NCBI RefSeq assembly: GCF_019443745.1
Contig: NZ_CP050948.1
Location: forward strand, 1,984,001-2,048,000
Reading direction: 5' to 3'
DNA: 64,000 nt
Origin: Iamia sp. SCSIO 61187
GTDB taxonomy: Bacteria > Actinomycetota > Acidimicrobiia > Acidimicrobiales > Iamiaceae
Shown: positions 52,813 to 61,777 of the stretch, piece after piece
Numbering within the stretch: the stretch's first letter is position 1
Layout of the letters: every line of letters begins with the position of its first letter
Program-made: the position numbers and the translations under genes
The notes under the pieces: model-generated
Told to the model about the DNA's origin: nothing
The model's database searches: none
Seen by the model: the letters and a program-made list of their open reading frames with translations, nothing else

Positions 52813-54066
52813 TCAGCGGAGACGGGACGGGGCGAGGGCGCGCCAGACGAGGGCGGCGGCGACGAGCTGGACGACGCCGCCGAGGGCCAGGGCCCCGCGG
52901 ACGCTTGTGGCGGTGGCGAGGGCGCCGGCGGCGAGGGCCCCGACGATGATGATCCCACGGGTGAAGATCCGGGCGGTCACGTTGATCCGCCCGAGGAGGT
53001 GGTTCGGCGTGAGCCGCTGCTGCATGCTCCGGGCGATCGGTCGCTGCGCCCCGGCGGGGAGGCCGTTGAGGAGCCACAGCACGACGACGAGGAGGGCGGA
53101 GCGGCTGATGGCGGCGGCGGCGAGCGTGGCCCCCTGGGCGGCGACGGCCCCGGCCAGCGTGGCGCGGACGCCGACGGCCCGGGCGACGCGGCCACCGGCG
53201 AGCGATCCGACCACGGCGCCCAGCGCGCCGGCCGCGAGCACGGCCCCGAACGTGAGGGCCGAGGCGTCGAGCTCGATGGTGACGAGCACGACCAGCAGGC
53301 TGAGGCCGGCGGATGCCCCGAGGTAGGAGACGACCTGGGCGGCGGTGAGGGGGCCGAGGACGAGATGGCGCCGCAGCCAGGTGAAGCCCTCGAGGGCCTC
53401 GTCCCGACGGGTGCGCCGCCCATCGGGGCGGGGATCGGGACGGGACGGGCGGGGCCGCTCGGTCGGGAGGCGACGGAAGGGGAGGACAGATCCCAGGTAG
53501 CTGGCGCCGTCGATCACGAAGGGGAGCCAGGGGGCGAGGCCGAACGCAACGGCGCCGATCGGACCGCCGGCGAAGTCGTTGGTGACGATCTCGGCGCTGG
53601 CGATGCGACCGTTGGCCCGGTCGAGGTCCTCGTCCTCGACGACCGTCGGCACCAGGGCGACGATGGCGGGATCGACCATGATCTCGCCGACGGTGACGAC
53701 GAACGCCACGACGCAGAGCTGCCAGATCGCCACCAGGTCCAGCCCGACCGAGGCGGCGAGGGCGACCATCACGAGGGCCCGCCAGGTCTGGGTGACGAGG
53801 ATGGTCTGCCGTCGGTCGCGCCGGTCGACGATGACACCCCCGAGGGGGGCGAAGGTCGCCCACGGCAGGTACTGGGCGGCGGTGACGGCGCTGATGAGCA
53901 GCGGCGACGAGGTCAGCGACGCGGCGAGCAGCGGCAGCGCGGCCAGCCGGATGCCGTCGCCGGTGTTGGTGATCAGCGAGCCCCGGAGGAGAGCGTCGAA
54001 CCCCGGTCCCAGGGGTCGGTCCCGGGCGCCGGCGGCGGGCCGCGAGGGGGTCGGGGGGAGGCTCAC
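52813..54066 (-). CDS. MFS transporter (EntS/MFS_3-like)
   Basis: About 417 residues with 10-12 hydrophobic segments. LLRGSLITNTGDGIRLAALP opens the first helix, GGVIVDRRDRRQTILVTQTW is the MFS loop 2-3 motif, and ANGRIASAEIVTNDFAGGPI is typical of MFS_3 exporters. An export role for a small molecule or drug is family inference. The GTG at 54066 is preferred; an in-frame ATG at 54150 would add 28 atypical residues. Neighbour genes do not reveal the substrate. Confidence 0.88.
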   Translation of the reverse strand: MSLPPTPSRPAAGARDRPLGPGFDALLRGSLITNTGDGIRLAALPLLAASLTSSPLLISAVTAAQYLPWATFAPLGGVIVDRRDRRQTILVTQTWRALVMVALAASVGLDLVAIWQLCVVAFVVTVGEIMVDPAIVALVPTVVEDEDLDRANGRIASAEIVTNDFAGGPIGAVAFGLAPWLPFVIDGASYLGSVLPFRRLPTERPRPSRPDPRPDGRRTRRDEALEGFTWLRRHLVLGPLTAAQVVSYLGASAGLSLLVVLVTIELDASALTFGAVLAAGALGAVVGSLAGGRVARAVGVRATLAGAVAAQGATLAAAAISRSALLVVVLWLLNGLPAGAQRPIARSMQQRLTPNHLLGRINVTARIFTRGIIIVGALAAGALATATSVRGALALGGVVQLVAAALVWRALAPSRLR

Positions 54067-54206
54067 GGAAGCGCCTGCGTCGTGATCGGCTCCACGGCCA
54101 CCCCCAGCACCGGGTGACGACGTCACCGCAGCCCATGTGAAGGGCATCACGAGGGGACTGCGCCGTCAAGGGGCTGATCCGGGCTCCCGTTGTCGCCGAA
54201 GGGCCG

Positions 54207-55061
54207 TCAGGCCGGGGGGACGACCACCACGGCGACGTCGGCGTGGGACGCCACGCTGGTCGCGACCGACCCCAGCCCGGCCAGCCCCGAGCCGCCCCGC
54301 GCCCCGACCACGATCGCCGAGGCCCGGAGCGTCGTCGCGACCTGGGTGAGGACGTCGCGGGCGTCGCCGCTGGTCACGCCGATGGTGACGTCGGGCCGCT
54401 CGCCGAGGGCCTCGGCGACGGTGCGGTCCACCACCTCGTGCCCGAAGGCCTCGTGACCGTGGAACTCGAGGCCCTCCACGGCGTACTCGGGGCCGAAGGG
54501 GTACTCCATCACGTGGACGGCGTGGATGGGGCCGTCGGTCCGGTCGGCCGCCCAGCGCAGGGCAGCGACCGACCCGGCCGAGCCGTCGACGCCGACGACG
54601 ATCGGACCCGAGGAGCCGACCGGCGCCCCGAGCGGGACCACCGCCACCGGGCAGGTGGCGTCGCGGGCCACCCGGGCGCTCACCGAGCCCAGCAGCACCC
54701 GGCGGACGGGGCCGAGGCCGCGAGTCCCCACCACCACGAGGTCGGCGTCGTGCTCGGCGACCTCGGTCAGCAGCGTCGACACCGGCGGGCCGTGGCGCAG
54801 GACGGTGGTGATCGGGCCGGGACCACCCTCGGCCCGCTTGACGGCGGCGTCGAGGGTGTCGCGGGAGGCGTCCTTCACGATCTCGACCGGTGAGGTCATG
54901 GGGCCGAGGGGGACGGTCGAGATCATGTAGGCGGGTACCTCCCACGTCATCACGGCCCGCACCTCGGCACCGGTCGGCGCCGCGAACGCCCGGGCCCAGG
55001 ACAGGGCGTGGTCCGCGGCCGGGCTGCCGTCGATGCCGACGACGATGGTGGACTCGGTCAT
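54207..55061 (-). CDS. universal stress protein, two UspA domains
   Basis: 284 residues containing two tandem Usp domains (about 1-145 and 150-284). Each has the nucleotide-binding signature: VVGIDGSPAADHAL with VVVGTRGLGPVRRVLLGSVS, and VVGVDGSAGSVAALRW with VVGARGGSGLAGLGSVA. It probably binds ATP and acts in dormancy or stress. The ATG at 55061 is chosen because GGAGG lies 9 bases upstream; GTG at 55070 is too close to it. Confidence 0.93.
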   Translation of the reverse strand: MTESTIVVGIDGSPAADHALSWARAFAAPTGAEVRAVMTWEVPAYMISTVPLGPMTSPVEIVKDASRDTLDAAVKRAEGGPGPITTVLRHGPPVSTLLTEVAEHDADLVVVGTRGLGPVRRVLLGSVSARVARDATCPVAVVPLGAPVGSSGPIVVGVDGSAGSVAALRWAADRTDGPIHAVHVMEYPFGPEYAVEGLEFHGHEAFGHEVVDRTVAEALGERPDVTIGVTSGDARDVLTQVATTLRASAIVVGARGGSGLAGLGSVATSVASHADVAVVVVPPA

Positions 55062-55175
55062 GGCGTGCACCTCCGGTGGTGTGCCCTCAGCCTGTCCGAG
55101 GGGTCGCCGGAGGAGTAGGGCCGAAGGGCCCGCGACCCGAGCCGGGCCGGGCTCGGGAGACGCAGACGCCCGCCC

Positions 55176-55517
55176 TCAGGCGTCGAGGACCTGGCGGACG
55201 AAGGCCTCCTGCGCCGGCACGACGCTCCAGTAGACCCAGCGCCCCCGCTTGTCGCCGACGATGAGGCCGGCCTCGGAGAGGATCTTGGTGTGGTGGCTGA
55301 CCGTCGGCTGGCTCTTGCCCAGCGGGTCGGTCATGTCGCACGAGCACAGCTCGCCGGCGGCGGCGATCAGGCTCAGGAGCTTGAGGCGCACCGGGTCGGC
55401 CACGGCCGCGTAGGTGTGGGCGAGCACGGCCGCCCGGGCGTCGCTGAGGGGGACCTCGACACCCGTCGAGCAGCACGTCGCGGTGGTGTCCTCGAGGGTC
55501 GGGCTGGGTGTGCTCAT
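55176..55517 (-). CDS. arsR: ArsR-family arsenic-responsive repressor
   Basis: 113 residues with a winged helix-turn-helix (DPVRLKLLSLIAAAGELCSC, KSQPTVSHHTKILSEAGLIV). Cys residues lie in the N-terminal CCSTGV and in ELCSCD at the start of the recognition region, the usual As(III) ligand area. Divergent from arsI-acr3-arsC, which it should repress and which arsenite should release. The family and context are clear; the exact metalloid ligands are inferred. Confidence 0.93.
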   Translation of the reverse strand: MSTPSPTLEDTTATCCSTGVEVPLSDARAAVLAHTYAAVADPVRLKLLSLIAAAGELCSCDMTDPLGKSQPTVSHHTKILSEAGLIVGDKRGRWVYWSVVPAQEAFVRQVLDA

Positions 55518-55536
55518 GGAGATCCGTCCTCACGCA

Positions 55537-55590
55537 TTGACAATCATCGATGGAAGGGTACAGTGCCCATCGCATCGACAACCGTGAATG
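55537..55590 (+). promoter_or_regulatory. ars operon promoter and ArsR direct repeats
   Basis: TTGACA (55537-55542), 16-base spacer, TACAGT (55559-55564). TTGACAATCATCGATG (55537-55552) is repeated imperfectly as TCGACAACCGTGAATG (55575-55590), 38 bp apart, flanking the -10. These are the best candidates for ArsR binding. Confidence 0.6.
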
Positions 55591-55606
55591 TACCAGGAGG
55601 ACCACC

Positions 55607-56071
55607 GTGTCTCGTGTCCAGCTCGCCCTCAACGTCTCGAACATCGACGAGGCTGTCGCCTTCTACTCCAAGCTGTTCGCCACCGAGCCGGCCAAGCGCA
55701 AGCCCGGCTACGCCAACTTCGCCATCGTCGAGCCGCCCCTGAAGCTCGTGCTGATCGAGGGCGCCGGCGGCGGCACGCTGAACCACCTCGGCGTCGAGGT
55801 CGAGAGCGGCGAGGAGGTGCGGGCCGCCGAAGCCCGCCTGGCCGACGACGGCCTGGCCACCACGGGCGTCGACGACACGACCTGTTGCTACGCCCTCAAG
55901 ACCGAGACCTGGGTCAACGACCCCGACGGCGCCCCGTGGGAGGTCTACGTCAAGACCGGCGACGCCGAGCAGATGAGCTCCACCGTCCACGGCCGCGACG
56001 AGCCGGCGCAGTGCTGCGCGCCGGCGGCGATGAGCGAGGCCGTCGCCCTGGGCTCGGCCCCGTCCTGCTGA
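55607..56071 (+). CDS. arsI: ArsI-type vicinal-oxygen-chelate dioxygenase (organoarsenical C-As lyase)
   Basis: 154-residue VOC protein. VQLALNVSNIDEAVAFYSKL, LNHLGVEVES (metal His), the double Cys TTCCYALKTETWVNDP and GAPWEVYVKTGDAE match ArsI/CadI closely; ArsI breaks the carbon-arsenic bond of methylarsenite and aromatic arsenicals. A further CC (QCCAPAA) lies near the C-terminus. CAGGAGG precedes the GTG. First gene of the ars operon, 2 bases upstream of acr3. Confidence 0.92.
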   Translation: MSRVQLALNVSNIDEAVAFYSKLFATEPAKRKPGYANFAIVEPPLKLVLIEGAGGGTLNHLGVEVESGEEVRAAEARLADDGLATTGVDDTTCCYALKTETWVNDPDGAPWEVYVKTGDAEQMSSTVHGRDEPAQCCAPAAMSEAVALGSAPSC

Positions 56072-56073
56072 GG

Positions 56074-57177
56074 GTGCCCTCCACGGCCACCACCACCGCC
56101 GACCCGACCGAGGAGGCGGTCCTCGAGCGCCTGTCGCTCCTGGACCGCTTCCTCCCGGTCTGGATCCTCGCGGCCATGGCCGTCGGCTTGGCCCTAGGCC
56201 GTCTCGTGCCCGGCCTCGACGACGCCCTCGACGCCGTGAAGGTCGACTCCGTGTCGCTCCCGATCGCCGTCGGGCTGCTGCTGATGATGTACCCGGTGCT
56301 GGCCAAGGTCCGGTACTCCCGCCTGGGCGCCGTCACCGGAGACCGGCGCATGCTCGGGGCCAGCCTGGTCCTGAACTGGGTGATCGGTCCGGCGCTGATG
56401 TTCGCCCTGGCCTGGATCTTCCTCCCGGACCTGCCGGAGTACCGGACCGGGCTCATCATCGTTGGCCTGGCTCGGTGCATCGCCATGGTGCTCATCTGGA
56501 ACGACCTGGCGTGCGGGGACCGCGAGGCGGCCGTGTTCCTGGTGGCCATCAACTCGGTGTTCCAGATCGCCGCCTACTCGGTCCTGGGGTGGTTCTACCT
56601 GGAGCTCCTCCCCGGGTGGCTCGGGCTGGGCGACGGCGAGCGCCTCGACGTCGGCATCTGGGACATCACCCGCGCCGTGCTCATCTTCCTCGGGATCCCG
56701 CTCCTGGCCGGCTACCTCAGCCGAGCCGTGGGCGAGCGGACGAAGGGGCGGGACTGGTACGAGGAGCGGTTCCTCCCGACGATCGGTCCCGTCGCCCTCC
56801 ACGGCCTGCTGTTCACGATCGTCGTGCTCTTCGCCCTGCAGGGCGACGCCATCACGTCCGAGCCGCTGGACGTGGCCCGCATCGCGGTGCCGCTGCTCGT
56901 CTACTTCGGCCTCATGTGGGGCGGCGCCTTCGCCCTCGGGCTGCGCCTGGGCCTGACCTACGACCGCAACGCGACCGTCGCCTTCACCGCGGCCGGCAAC
57001 AACTTCGAGCTGGCCATCGCCGTGGCCATCAGCGTCTTCGGCGTCACCTCCGGCCAGGCCCTCGCCGGCGTCGTGGGGCCGCTCATCGAGGTGCCGGTCC
57101 TCATCGGGCTCGTCTACGTCGCCCTGTGGGCCCGGCGCCGCTTCTACCCGAACCGTCCCCTCGCCCCGTCGGCATGA
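56074..57177 (+). CDS. acr3: arsenite efflux transporter Acr3
   Basis: Expels As(III) across the membrane. 367 residues with about ten transmembrane helices. YPVLAKVRYSRLG, NWVIGPALMFALAWIFL, GLARCIAMVLIWNDLACGD (the conserved essential Cys in GLARCIAMV) and FTAAGNNFELAIAVAI are Acr3 hallmarks. The GTG at 56074 follows the arsI stop by 2 bases; the stop overlaps the arsC ATG (ATGA). Confidence 0.96.
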   Translation: MPSTATTTADPTEEAVLERLSLLDRFLPVWILAAMAVGLALGRLVPGLDDALDAVKVDSVSLPIAVGLLLMMYPVLAKVRYSRLGAVTGDRRMLGASLVLNWVIGPALMFALAWIFLPDLPEYRTGLIIVGLARCIAMVLIWNDLACGDREAAVFLVAINSVFQIAAYSVLGWFYLELLPGWLGLGDGERLDVGIWDITRAVLIFLGIPLLAGYLSRAVGERTKGRDWYEERFLPTIGPVALHGLLFTIVVLFALQGDAITSEPLDVARIAVPLLVYFGLMWGGAFALGLRLGLTYDRNATVAFTAAGNNFELAIAVAISVFGVTSGQALAGVVGPLIEVPVLIGLVYVALWARRRFYPNRPLAPSA

Positions 57178-57626
57178 CCCAGGAGCCGCCCGTGTGCCCG
57201 TCCCACCCTCCCGCCGACGAGCGTCCCACCGTCCTGTTCCTCTGCGTCCACAACGCCGGCCGCTCCCAGATGGCCCTCGGGTGGTTCACCCACCTCGCCG
57301 GCGACCGGGCCGTGGCCTGGTCCGGTGGCTCGGAGCCCGCCGCGCAGGTCAACCCGTCGGCGGTGGCCGCCATGGCCGAGGTCGGCATCGACATCTCCCG
57401 GGAGCACCCGACGCGCTGGACCGAGGAGATCGTCCGGGCCGCCGACGTGGTCGTCACCATGGGCTGCGGCGACGCCTGCCCGCTGGTCCCCGGCACGCGC
57501 TACGAGGACTGGGACCTCGAGGACCCCGCCGGCCGGGACGTCGCCGCCGTCCGGCCCATCAGGGACGACATCCGCGGCCGCGTCGAGGCCCTCCTCGCGT
57601 CGCTCGACGTCCCCGTCGGCGCCTGA
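57174..57626 (+). CDS. arsC: arsenate reductase, low-molecular-weight phosphatase type
   Basis: Reduces As(V) to As(III) for export by Acr3. 150 residues with the LMW-PTPase P-loop CVHNAGRSQMA (catalytic Cys and CX5R) near residue 27, and MGCGDACPLVPG with two further Cys that could complete a thioredoxin- or mycothiol-linked redox relay. YEDWDLEDPAGRDVAAVRPI is typical. Starts at an ATGA overlap with acr3. Confidence 0.94.
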   Translation: MTQEPPVCPSHPPADERPTVLFLCVHNAGRSQMALGWFTHLAGDRAVAWSGGSEPAAQVNPSAVAAMAEVGIDISREHPTRWTEEIVRAADVVVTMGCGDACPLVPGTRYEDWDLEDPAGRDVAAVRPIRDDIRGRVEALLASLDVPVGA

Positions 57627-57656
57627 GCCTCGGCACCGACGGGGACCGCGGCGGCG

Positions 57657-58103
57657 TCAGTCCCAGCTGTCGATCTTGACGTCGTTCGGCGCCGGGGCGC
57701 CGGCGCCCGTCTCGACCAGGGCCTTGAGGCTCAGCAGGTAGCTCGCCCACTTGGTGCTGCAGTGGTGCATGAACTCGACCGGCTCGCGCCAGTCGCGGTG
57801 GGCGAACAGGACCTTGGTGTGGTCGCCGTCCTGCTCGAGGTCGAAGGTGACGGTCGTGTCGATCCACTCTTCGGGGCCGTCGGCCACCCGCCACCGGACC
57901 CGCTTGGCGGGGACGGCCTCGAGCACCTCCATGTCGAAGCCGCCCTTGTCGCCGAACCGGAAGCGGACGACACCGCCCTGGTCCCCGTCGCCGTCGGTCT
58001 CGTTCGTCCACCAGGACGAGAGCCCGTCGATGGTCGTGAGCGCCTCGTACACGCTCTGCGGGGAGTCGGTCCTGACCCCCACCTTGTGCAAGATGTCCAC
58101 CAT
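57657..58103 (-). CDS. SRPBCC/AHSA1-like protein
   Basis: 148 residues of the START-like ligand-binding fold. VRTDSPQSVYEALTTIDGLS, SSWWTNETDG and the C-terminal STKWASYLLSLKALVETG are AHSA1-type features. Ligand unknown. Third gene of an SRPBCC-ArsR-SRPBCC operon and convergent with arsC. Confidence 0.88.
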   Translation of the reverse strand: MVDILHKVGVRTDSPQSVYEALTTIDGLSSWWTNETDGDGDQGGVVRFRFGDKGGFDMEVLEAVPAKRVRWRVADGPEEWIDTTVTFDLEQDGDHTKVLFAHRDWREPVEFMHHCSTKWASYLLSLKALVETGAGAPAPNDVKIDSWD

Positions 58104-58114
58104 CTCTGTCTCCT

Positions 58115-58462
58115 TCAGCTGTTGCTCTGTCGTGTTCGTCGTTCGATCGCCTCGGCGATCTCCTTGATCCGCCGCAGCCGGCCGTCCCAGGACGCCTCGA
58201 CCGCCGCGAGCTGGGCGACGGCCCGACCCAGCTGGACGGGATCGACGCGGTAGCGCCGCTCCCGTCCCACCGTGGTGCCCTGGACCAGCCCGACGCGGTC
58301 GAGCACCCCGAGGTGCTTGGCCACGGCCTGACGGGTCACCGGGAGGTGGTCGCTCAGGGTCGTCGCGGTGGACTCGCCCTCGATGAGGAGCAGGTCCACC
58401 AGCCGCCGCCGCATGGGGTCGCCGATCGCCGACCAGAGGTCGTCGTCGACGGCCACGCTCAT
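58115..58462 (-). CDS. ArsR-family regulator linked to SRPBCC genes
   Basis: 115 residues; helix-turn-helix DPMRRRLVDLLLIEGESTAT and LPVTRQAVAKHLGVLDRVGL. It has no Cys metal site, unlike the arsR at 55176. Regulators of this SdpR-like subgroup commonly travel with AHSA1/SRPBCC genes. The ATG overlaps the stop of the upstream SRPBCC gene (ATGA). It is expected to bind the GCAAC-N5-GTTGC palindromes in front of the operon. Confidence 0.9.
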   Translation of the reverse strand: MSVAVDDDLWSAIGDPMRRRLVDLLLIEGESTATTLSDHLPVTRQAVAKHLGVLDRVGLVQGTTVGRERRYRVDPVQLGRAVAQLAAVEASWDGRLRRIKEIAEAIERRTRQSNS

Positions 58463-58932
58463 GACGTCGCCACCAGCCGGGCGACGTAGGTGCCGAGCCG
58501 GGGGATGAAGTGGTCCCACCCCGAGACGTGGTCGCGGTACTGCTCCTCGAGCTCGGCCGCGGCCCAGTCCTTCTCGGCGAAGCCGGTCTCGGTCATGCGG
58601 ACGAGGGTCCCGCCGTCGGCCGGGACCAGCTCGAAGGTCACCAGCAGGGAGTTGCCCGGCGCCGCCGCCTCGTCGTCGGGGTAGACCCAGCGGAACGAGA
58701 ACAGGCGGGACGGCACGGCATCGACCACCGTGACCTGCGGGATCTGGGCGTCAGGGGAGGAGCGGTCGCCGAAGACGAGCTCGCCCACGGCGCCGGGCGT
58801 GGGCTCGATGACGGCGTCGTCGGGCCACCACTCCCGGAGGTGCTCCGGGCTGGTCACCACCTCGAAGACCACCTCGGGCGAGGCCTCGACGTGGATCTCC
58901 CGCTCGATCGTCTGGTTCTGGATGTCGGTCAT
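58459..58932 (-). CDS. SRPBCC/AHSA1-like protein
   Basis: 157 residues. TIEREIHVEASPEVVFEVVT, PEHLREWWPDDAVIEP and TLVRMTETGFAEKDW, with the C-terminal YRDHVSGWDHFIPRL, fit the AHSA1 family. First gene of the operon; the next gene, an ArsR regulator, overlaps its stop codon. Two palindromic operators lie upstream (58948 and 58993). Confidence 0.88.
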   Translation of the reverse strand: MTDIQNQTIEREIHVEASPEVVFEVVTSPEHLREWWPDDAVIEPTPGAVGELVFGDRSSPDAQIPQVTVVDAVPSRLFSFRWVYPDDEAAAPGNSLLVTFELVPADGGTLVRMTETGFAEKDWAAAELEEQYRDHVSGWDHFIPRLGTYVARLVATS

Positions 58933-58947
58933 GGTCTCGGCCCTTCC

Positions 58948-58962
58948 GCAACGTTTGGTTGC
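58948..58962. promoter_or_regulatory. ArsR operator 1 of the SRPBCC operon
   Basis: GCAACGTTTGGTTGC: GCAAC-N5-GTTGC, extended by CC/GG on both sides. 16 bases upstream of the first ATG. Confidence 0.7.
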
Positions 58963-58992
58963 GGATGAGAGTGCCCGATCCGAGCCAATGAT

Positions 58993-59007
58993 GCAACCAC
59001 TGGTTGC
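58993..59007. promoter_or_regulatory. ArsR operator 2 of the SRPBCC operon
   Basis: GCAACCACTGGTTGC, part of a perfect 17-bp palindrome, 45 bp from operator 1. Confidence 0.7.
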
Positions 59008-59074
59008 AGATTTCTCCGGCCCGGTCCCGGGGGGGGCCAGGCGCGCCCGCCGCCCCGCCCGTGCGGGTGGGGGA

Positions 59075-61366
59075 CTACCAGCGCGGATCTCGGGCGAGGA
59101 GGGCGGCGAAGCCGTCGATCGGGAGCGGGCGCGAGAACAGGTAGCCCTGGGCCAGGTGGCAGCCGCACCGGCGGACGTGGGCCAGCTGCGTCTCGGTCTC
59201 GACCCCCTCGGCCGAGATCTGGAGGTCGAGCGCTCCGGCCAGGGCGGCGACGGCGTCGACGATGCGGTCGAGGCGGGCGCCGGGCCGGTCGATGGCGGCG
59301 ACGAAGCTGCGATCGATCTTGACCTCGCCGACCGGCATGCGCCCGAGCCGGGTGAGCGACGAGTGGCCGGTGCCGAAGTCGTCGATGGCCAGCCCCACGC
59401 CCAGGGCGCTGATCCGCTGCAGGAGGTCGAGGGACCCGTCGATCCCGGGGCTGAGCGCCGTCTCGGTGATCTCCAGGAGCAGGTCCTCGGGGCGCCAGCC
59501 GTGGCGGCGGCAGGTGCTGTCGACGACGCGGTCGAAGTCGCCCCGCCGCAGCTGGTGCAGCGACAGGTTCACGCCGAGCTGGAAGCGGTCGACCCCGAGG
59601 GCCGCGACCAGGCCGCCGACGTCGGCCACGGCTCGGTCGAGCACCCACCGGCCGACCTCGTCGATGGTGCCGGTCTCCTCGGCCACGCCGATGAAGACGT
59701 CGGGCCCGAGCAACCCGTGCTCGGGGTGCGCCCAGCGGACCAGCGCCTCGGCCCCGACGATGCGCCCGGCGGCCAGGTCGACCACGGGCTGGTAGTGCAC
59801 CACCAGCTCCTCGCGCTCGACGGCGCGCCGGAGGTCGTTCTCGATCTGGAGGCGCACCACGGCGGCGGCACGCATGTCGGAGTCGAACAGCACCATCCGG
59901 TCGCGCCCCCGGTCCTTGGCCCGGTACATCGCCGCGTCGGCGTCGCGGAGCCAGCTGTCGCCGGTGTGGTGGTCGGCGGCGACGGCCAGGCCGATGCTGA
60001 CCGTGAGGTGCACCTCCTGGCCCGACGGGACCACGAACGGCTCGGCCATGGCGGTGGCGATGTCGGCGGCGACGCACTCGGGGTCGTGGGCGTGGACGGG
60101 ATCGTCGAGGAGCACCACGAACTCGTCCCCGCCGAAGCGGGCCACGGTGTTGCCCGGGTCGATCGTCGCCCGCAGGCGATCGGCCACGGCCACCAGGACC
60201 TGGTCGCCCACACCGTGGCCCAGGCTGTCGTTGACGACCTTGAACCGGTCGAGGTCGCAGAACAGCACGGCCAGGTCCGAGGTCCGGTCGCCGGCCCGCT
60301 CGAGGGCGTGGTCGAGCCGGTCGAGCAGGAGGACCCGGTTGGGCAGGCCGGTGAGCCCGTCGTGCAGGGCCTGGTGGGACAGCCGGGACTCGGTGGCCAC
60401 CCGCTCGACGGCGATGGCGACGAGGCTGCACGCCAGCTCGCCGACGCGCTGCTCGTGGGCGTCGGGCGTGTGGGGCGTGTCGTAGACGGTCGACAGGGTG
60501 CCGATGACCTCCCCGGTCCCGGTGGCCACGATGGGCTGCGACCACCCCGCCCGCAGGCCGACACGGCGGGCCACGGCGCGCAGCTCGGGCATCTCGTCGC
60601 CGAGGTCGAGGTCGGGCAGGTAGGTCGCGGCGCCGGTGGCGAAGGCGGCGTCGCAGAGGCTGCGGGGTGGGTCGTGGGGCGGGTCGCGCATGAAGTCGTT
60701 GAGCTCGGTGGGGGCGCGGCCGGCGCGCATCTCCAACCGGTCGTCGTCGAGGAGGTAGATCGACGACGACCGTCCGCCGACGCCGTTCTCCTCGACCAGG
60801 GCGACGCAGCGGTCGAACACGTCCGAGAGCGGCGCGCCCCGGGCGATGAGCTCGAGCACGGCGGCCTGGCTCGACGCCAACCGCTGGGCCCGCCGGAGGT
60901 CGGTGATGTCGCTGGTCGTGAGGACGATGCCCCGCACCTCGGGATCGTCGAGGAGGTTCACGCCGGTCGCGGCGACGTCGACCCAGCGCCCGTCGGCGGC
61001 CCGCACCCGCGCCTCGGCGCTGACCTCGACGCCGGGGGAGGCGAGCGACCGGTCGAAGGCGGCCAAGGCCCGGTCCCGGTCGTCGGGGTGGACGAGGGTG
61101 CGGATGTCCATGGTCCGCCACTCGTCGGCGGAGTAGCCGAGGAACCGGGCCTCGGTCCCGGTGGTGAAGCTGAGCGTGCCGTCGCGGTCGAGCACGGAGA
61201 TGGCGTCGCTCACGCTCCCGAGCAGCGTCCGCAGCCACCGCTCCGACCGGGCCGTGGCGGCGTGGGCGCGGCGGAGCTCGTCGAGCGCGTCGGTCCCGCG
61301 GGCGACGCGGTCGTCGTCGCCGTCGTCGCCGTGGGCGTCGCCCAGCTGTGGCCCCACCTGTCGCAC
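59075..61366 (-). CDS. PAS-GAF-GGDEF-EAL protein (cyclic-di-GMP turnover)
   Basis: 763 residues. A PAS domain (about 40-160, LLGSVSDAISVLDRDGTLSF), a GAF domain (about 165-315), a GGDEF domain with an intact RFGGDEFVVLL (about 430) and LTGLPNRVLLLDRL, and an EAL domain (about 500-755) with GAEALVRWAHPEHGLL, DDFGTGHSSL and KIDRSFV. Both catalytic signatures look complete, so it could make and degrade c-di-GMP. No transmembrane segment; a soluble sensor, possibly redox- or ligand-gated. The start is uncertain; several in-frame codons exist. Confidence 0.93.
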   Translation of the reverse strand: MRQVGPQLGDAHGDDGDDDRVARGTDALDELRRAHAATARSERWLRTLLGSVSDAISVLDRDGTLSFTTGTEARFLGYSADEWRTMDIRTLVHPDDRDRALAAFDRSLASPGVEVSAEARVRAADGRWVDVAATGVNLLDDPEVRGIVLTTSDITDLRRAQRLASSQAAVLELIARGAPLSDVFDRCVALVEENGVGGRSSSIYLLDDDRLEMRAGRAPTELNDFMRDPPHDPPRSLCDAAFATGAATYLPDLDLGDEMPELRAVARRVGLRAGWSQPIVATGTGEVIGTLSTVYDTPHTPDAHEQRVGELACSLVAIAVERVATESRLSHQALHDGLTGLPNRVLLLDRLDHALERAGDRTSDLAVLFCDLDRFKVVNDSLGHGVGDQVLVAVADRLRATIDPGNTVARFGGDEFVVLLDDPVHAHDPECVAADIATAMAEPFVVPSGQEVHLTVSIGLAVAADHHTGDSWLRDADAAMYRAKDRGRDRMVLFDSDMRAAAVVRLQIENDLRRAVEREELVVHYQPVVDLAAGRIVGAEALVRWAHPEHGLLGPDVFIGVAEETGTIDEVGRWVLDRAVADVGGLVAALGVDRFQLGVNLSLHQLRRGDFDRVVDSTCRRHGWRPEDLLLEITETALSPGIDGSLDLLQRISALGVGLAIDDFGTGHSSLTRLGRMPVGEVKIDRSFVAAIDRPGARLDRIVDAVAALAGALDLQISAEGVETETQLAHVRRCGCHLAQGYLFSRPLPIDGFAALLARDPRW

Positions 61367-61461
61367 CGATCGGGAGGCTAGGGCCCAGGAGCGGGCGCCC
61401 GCTGGAGGGGCCCGGCCCGGACCGGTCCGCTCGGCGGGGTGGAGGTGGGCCCGCGACCCGC

Positions 61462-61467
61462 CAGGCT
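61462..61467 (+). promoter_or_regulatory. -10-like hexamer for the mycoredoxin gene
   Basis: CAGGCT, 6 bases, ATG at 61474; no Shine-Dalgarno. Confidence 0.4.
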
Positions 61468-61473
61468 GGGACG

Positions 61474-61755
61474 ATGTCCGACGCCACGACCGAGCCCGAC
61501 GCGCCGAGGGTGCGGGTCTACTGGCGGCGAGGGTGCTGGTTCTGCTCCTCGCTGCGGCGCCAGCTCGCCGACGCCGGGTTGGAGACCGAGGAGCACGACA
61601 TCTGGGCCGACGAGGAGGCCGCCGCCTTCGTGCGGGCCCACGCCCGGGGCAGCGAGACGGTCCCCACCGTCGACGTGGCCGGCGAGGTGCGGGTCAACCC
61701 CAGCCCGTCCGAGGTCCTCGCCCTGGCCCGGGCGGCCGGCATCGCCACGGCCTGA
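61474..61755 (+). CDS. glutaredoxin-like protein (mycoredoxin type)
   Basis: 93 residues of the thioredoxin fold. VRVYWRRGCWFCSSLRRQL has a CxxC site (GCWFC, about residue 21), and SETVPTVDVAGEVRVNPSPSE contains the cis-Pro (TVPT). In actinobacteria such proteins use mycothiol to reduce mixed disulfides. Divergent from the GGDEF-EAL gene and convergent with a TetR gene. Confidence 0.88.
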   Translation: MSDATTEPDAPRVRVYWRRGCWFCSSLRRQLADAGLETEEHDIWADEEAAAFVRAHARGSETVPTVDVAGEVRVNPSPSEVLALARAAGIATA

Positions 61756-61777
61756 CGGTCCGCCCGCGCCCGAGGGG

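Noticed and set aside
52672-54117. 481-codon plus-strand open frame over the MFS gene
   Set aside because: Its first part belongs to a gene fragment; the rest is antisense of the MFS transporter.
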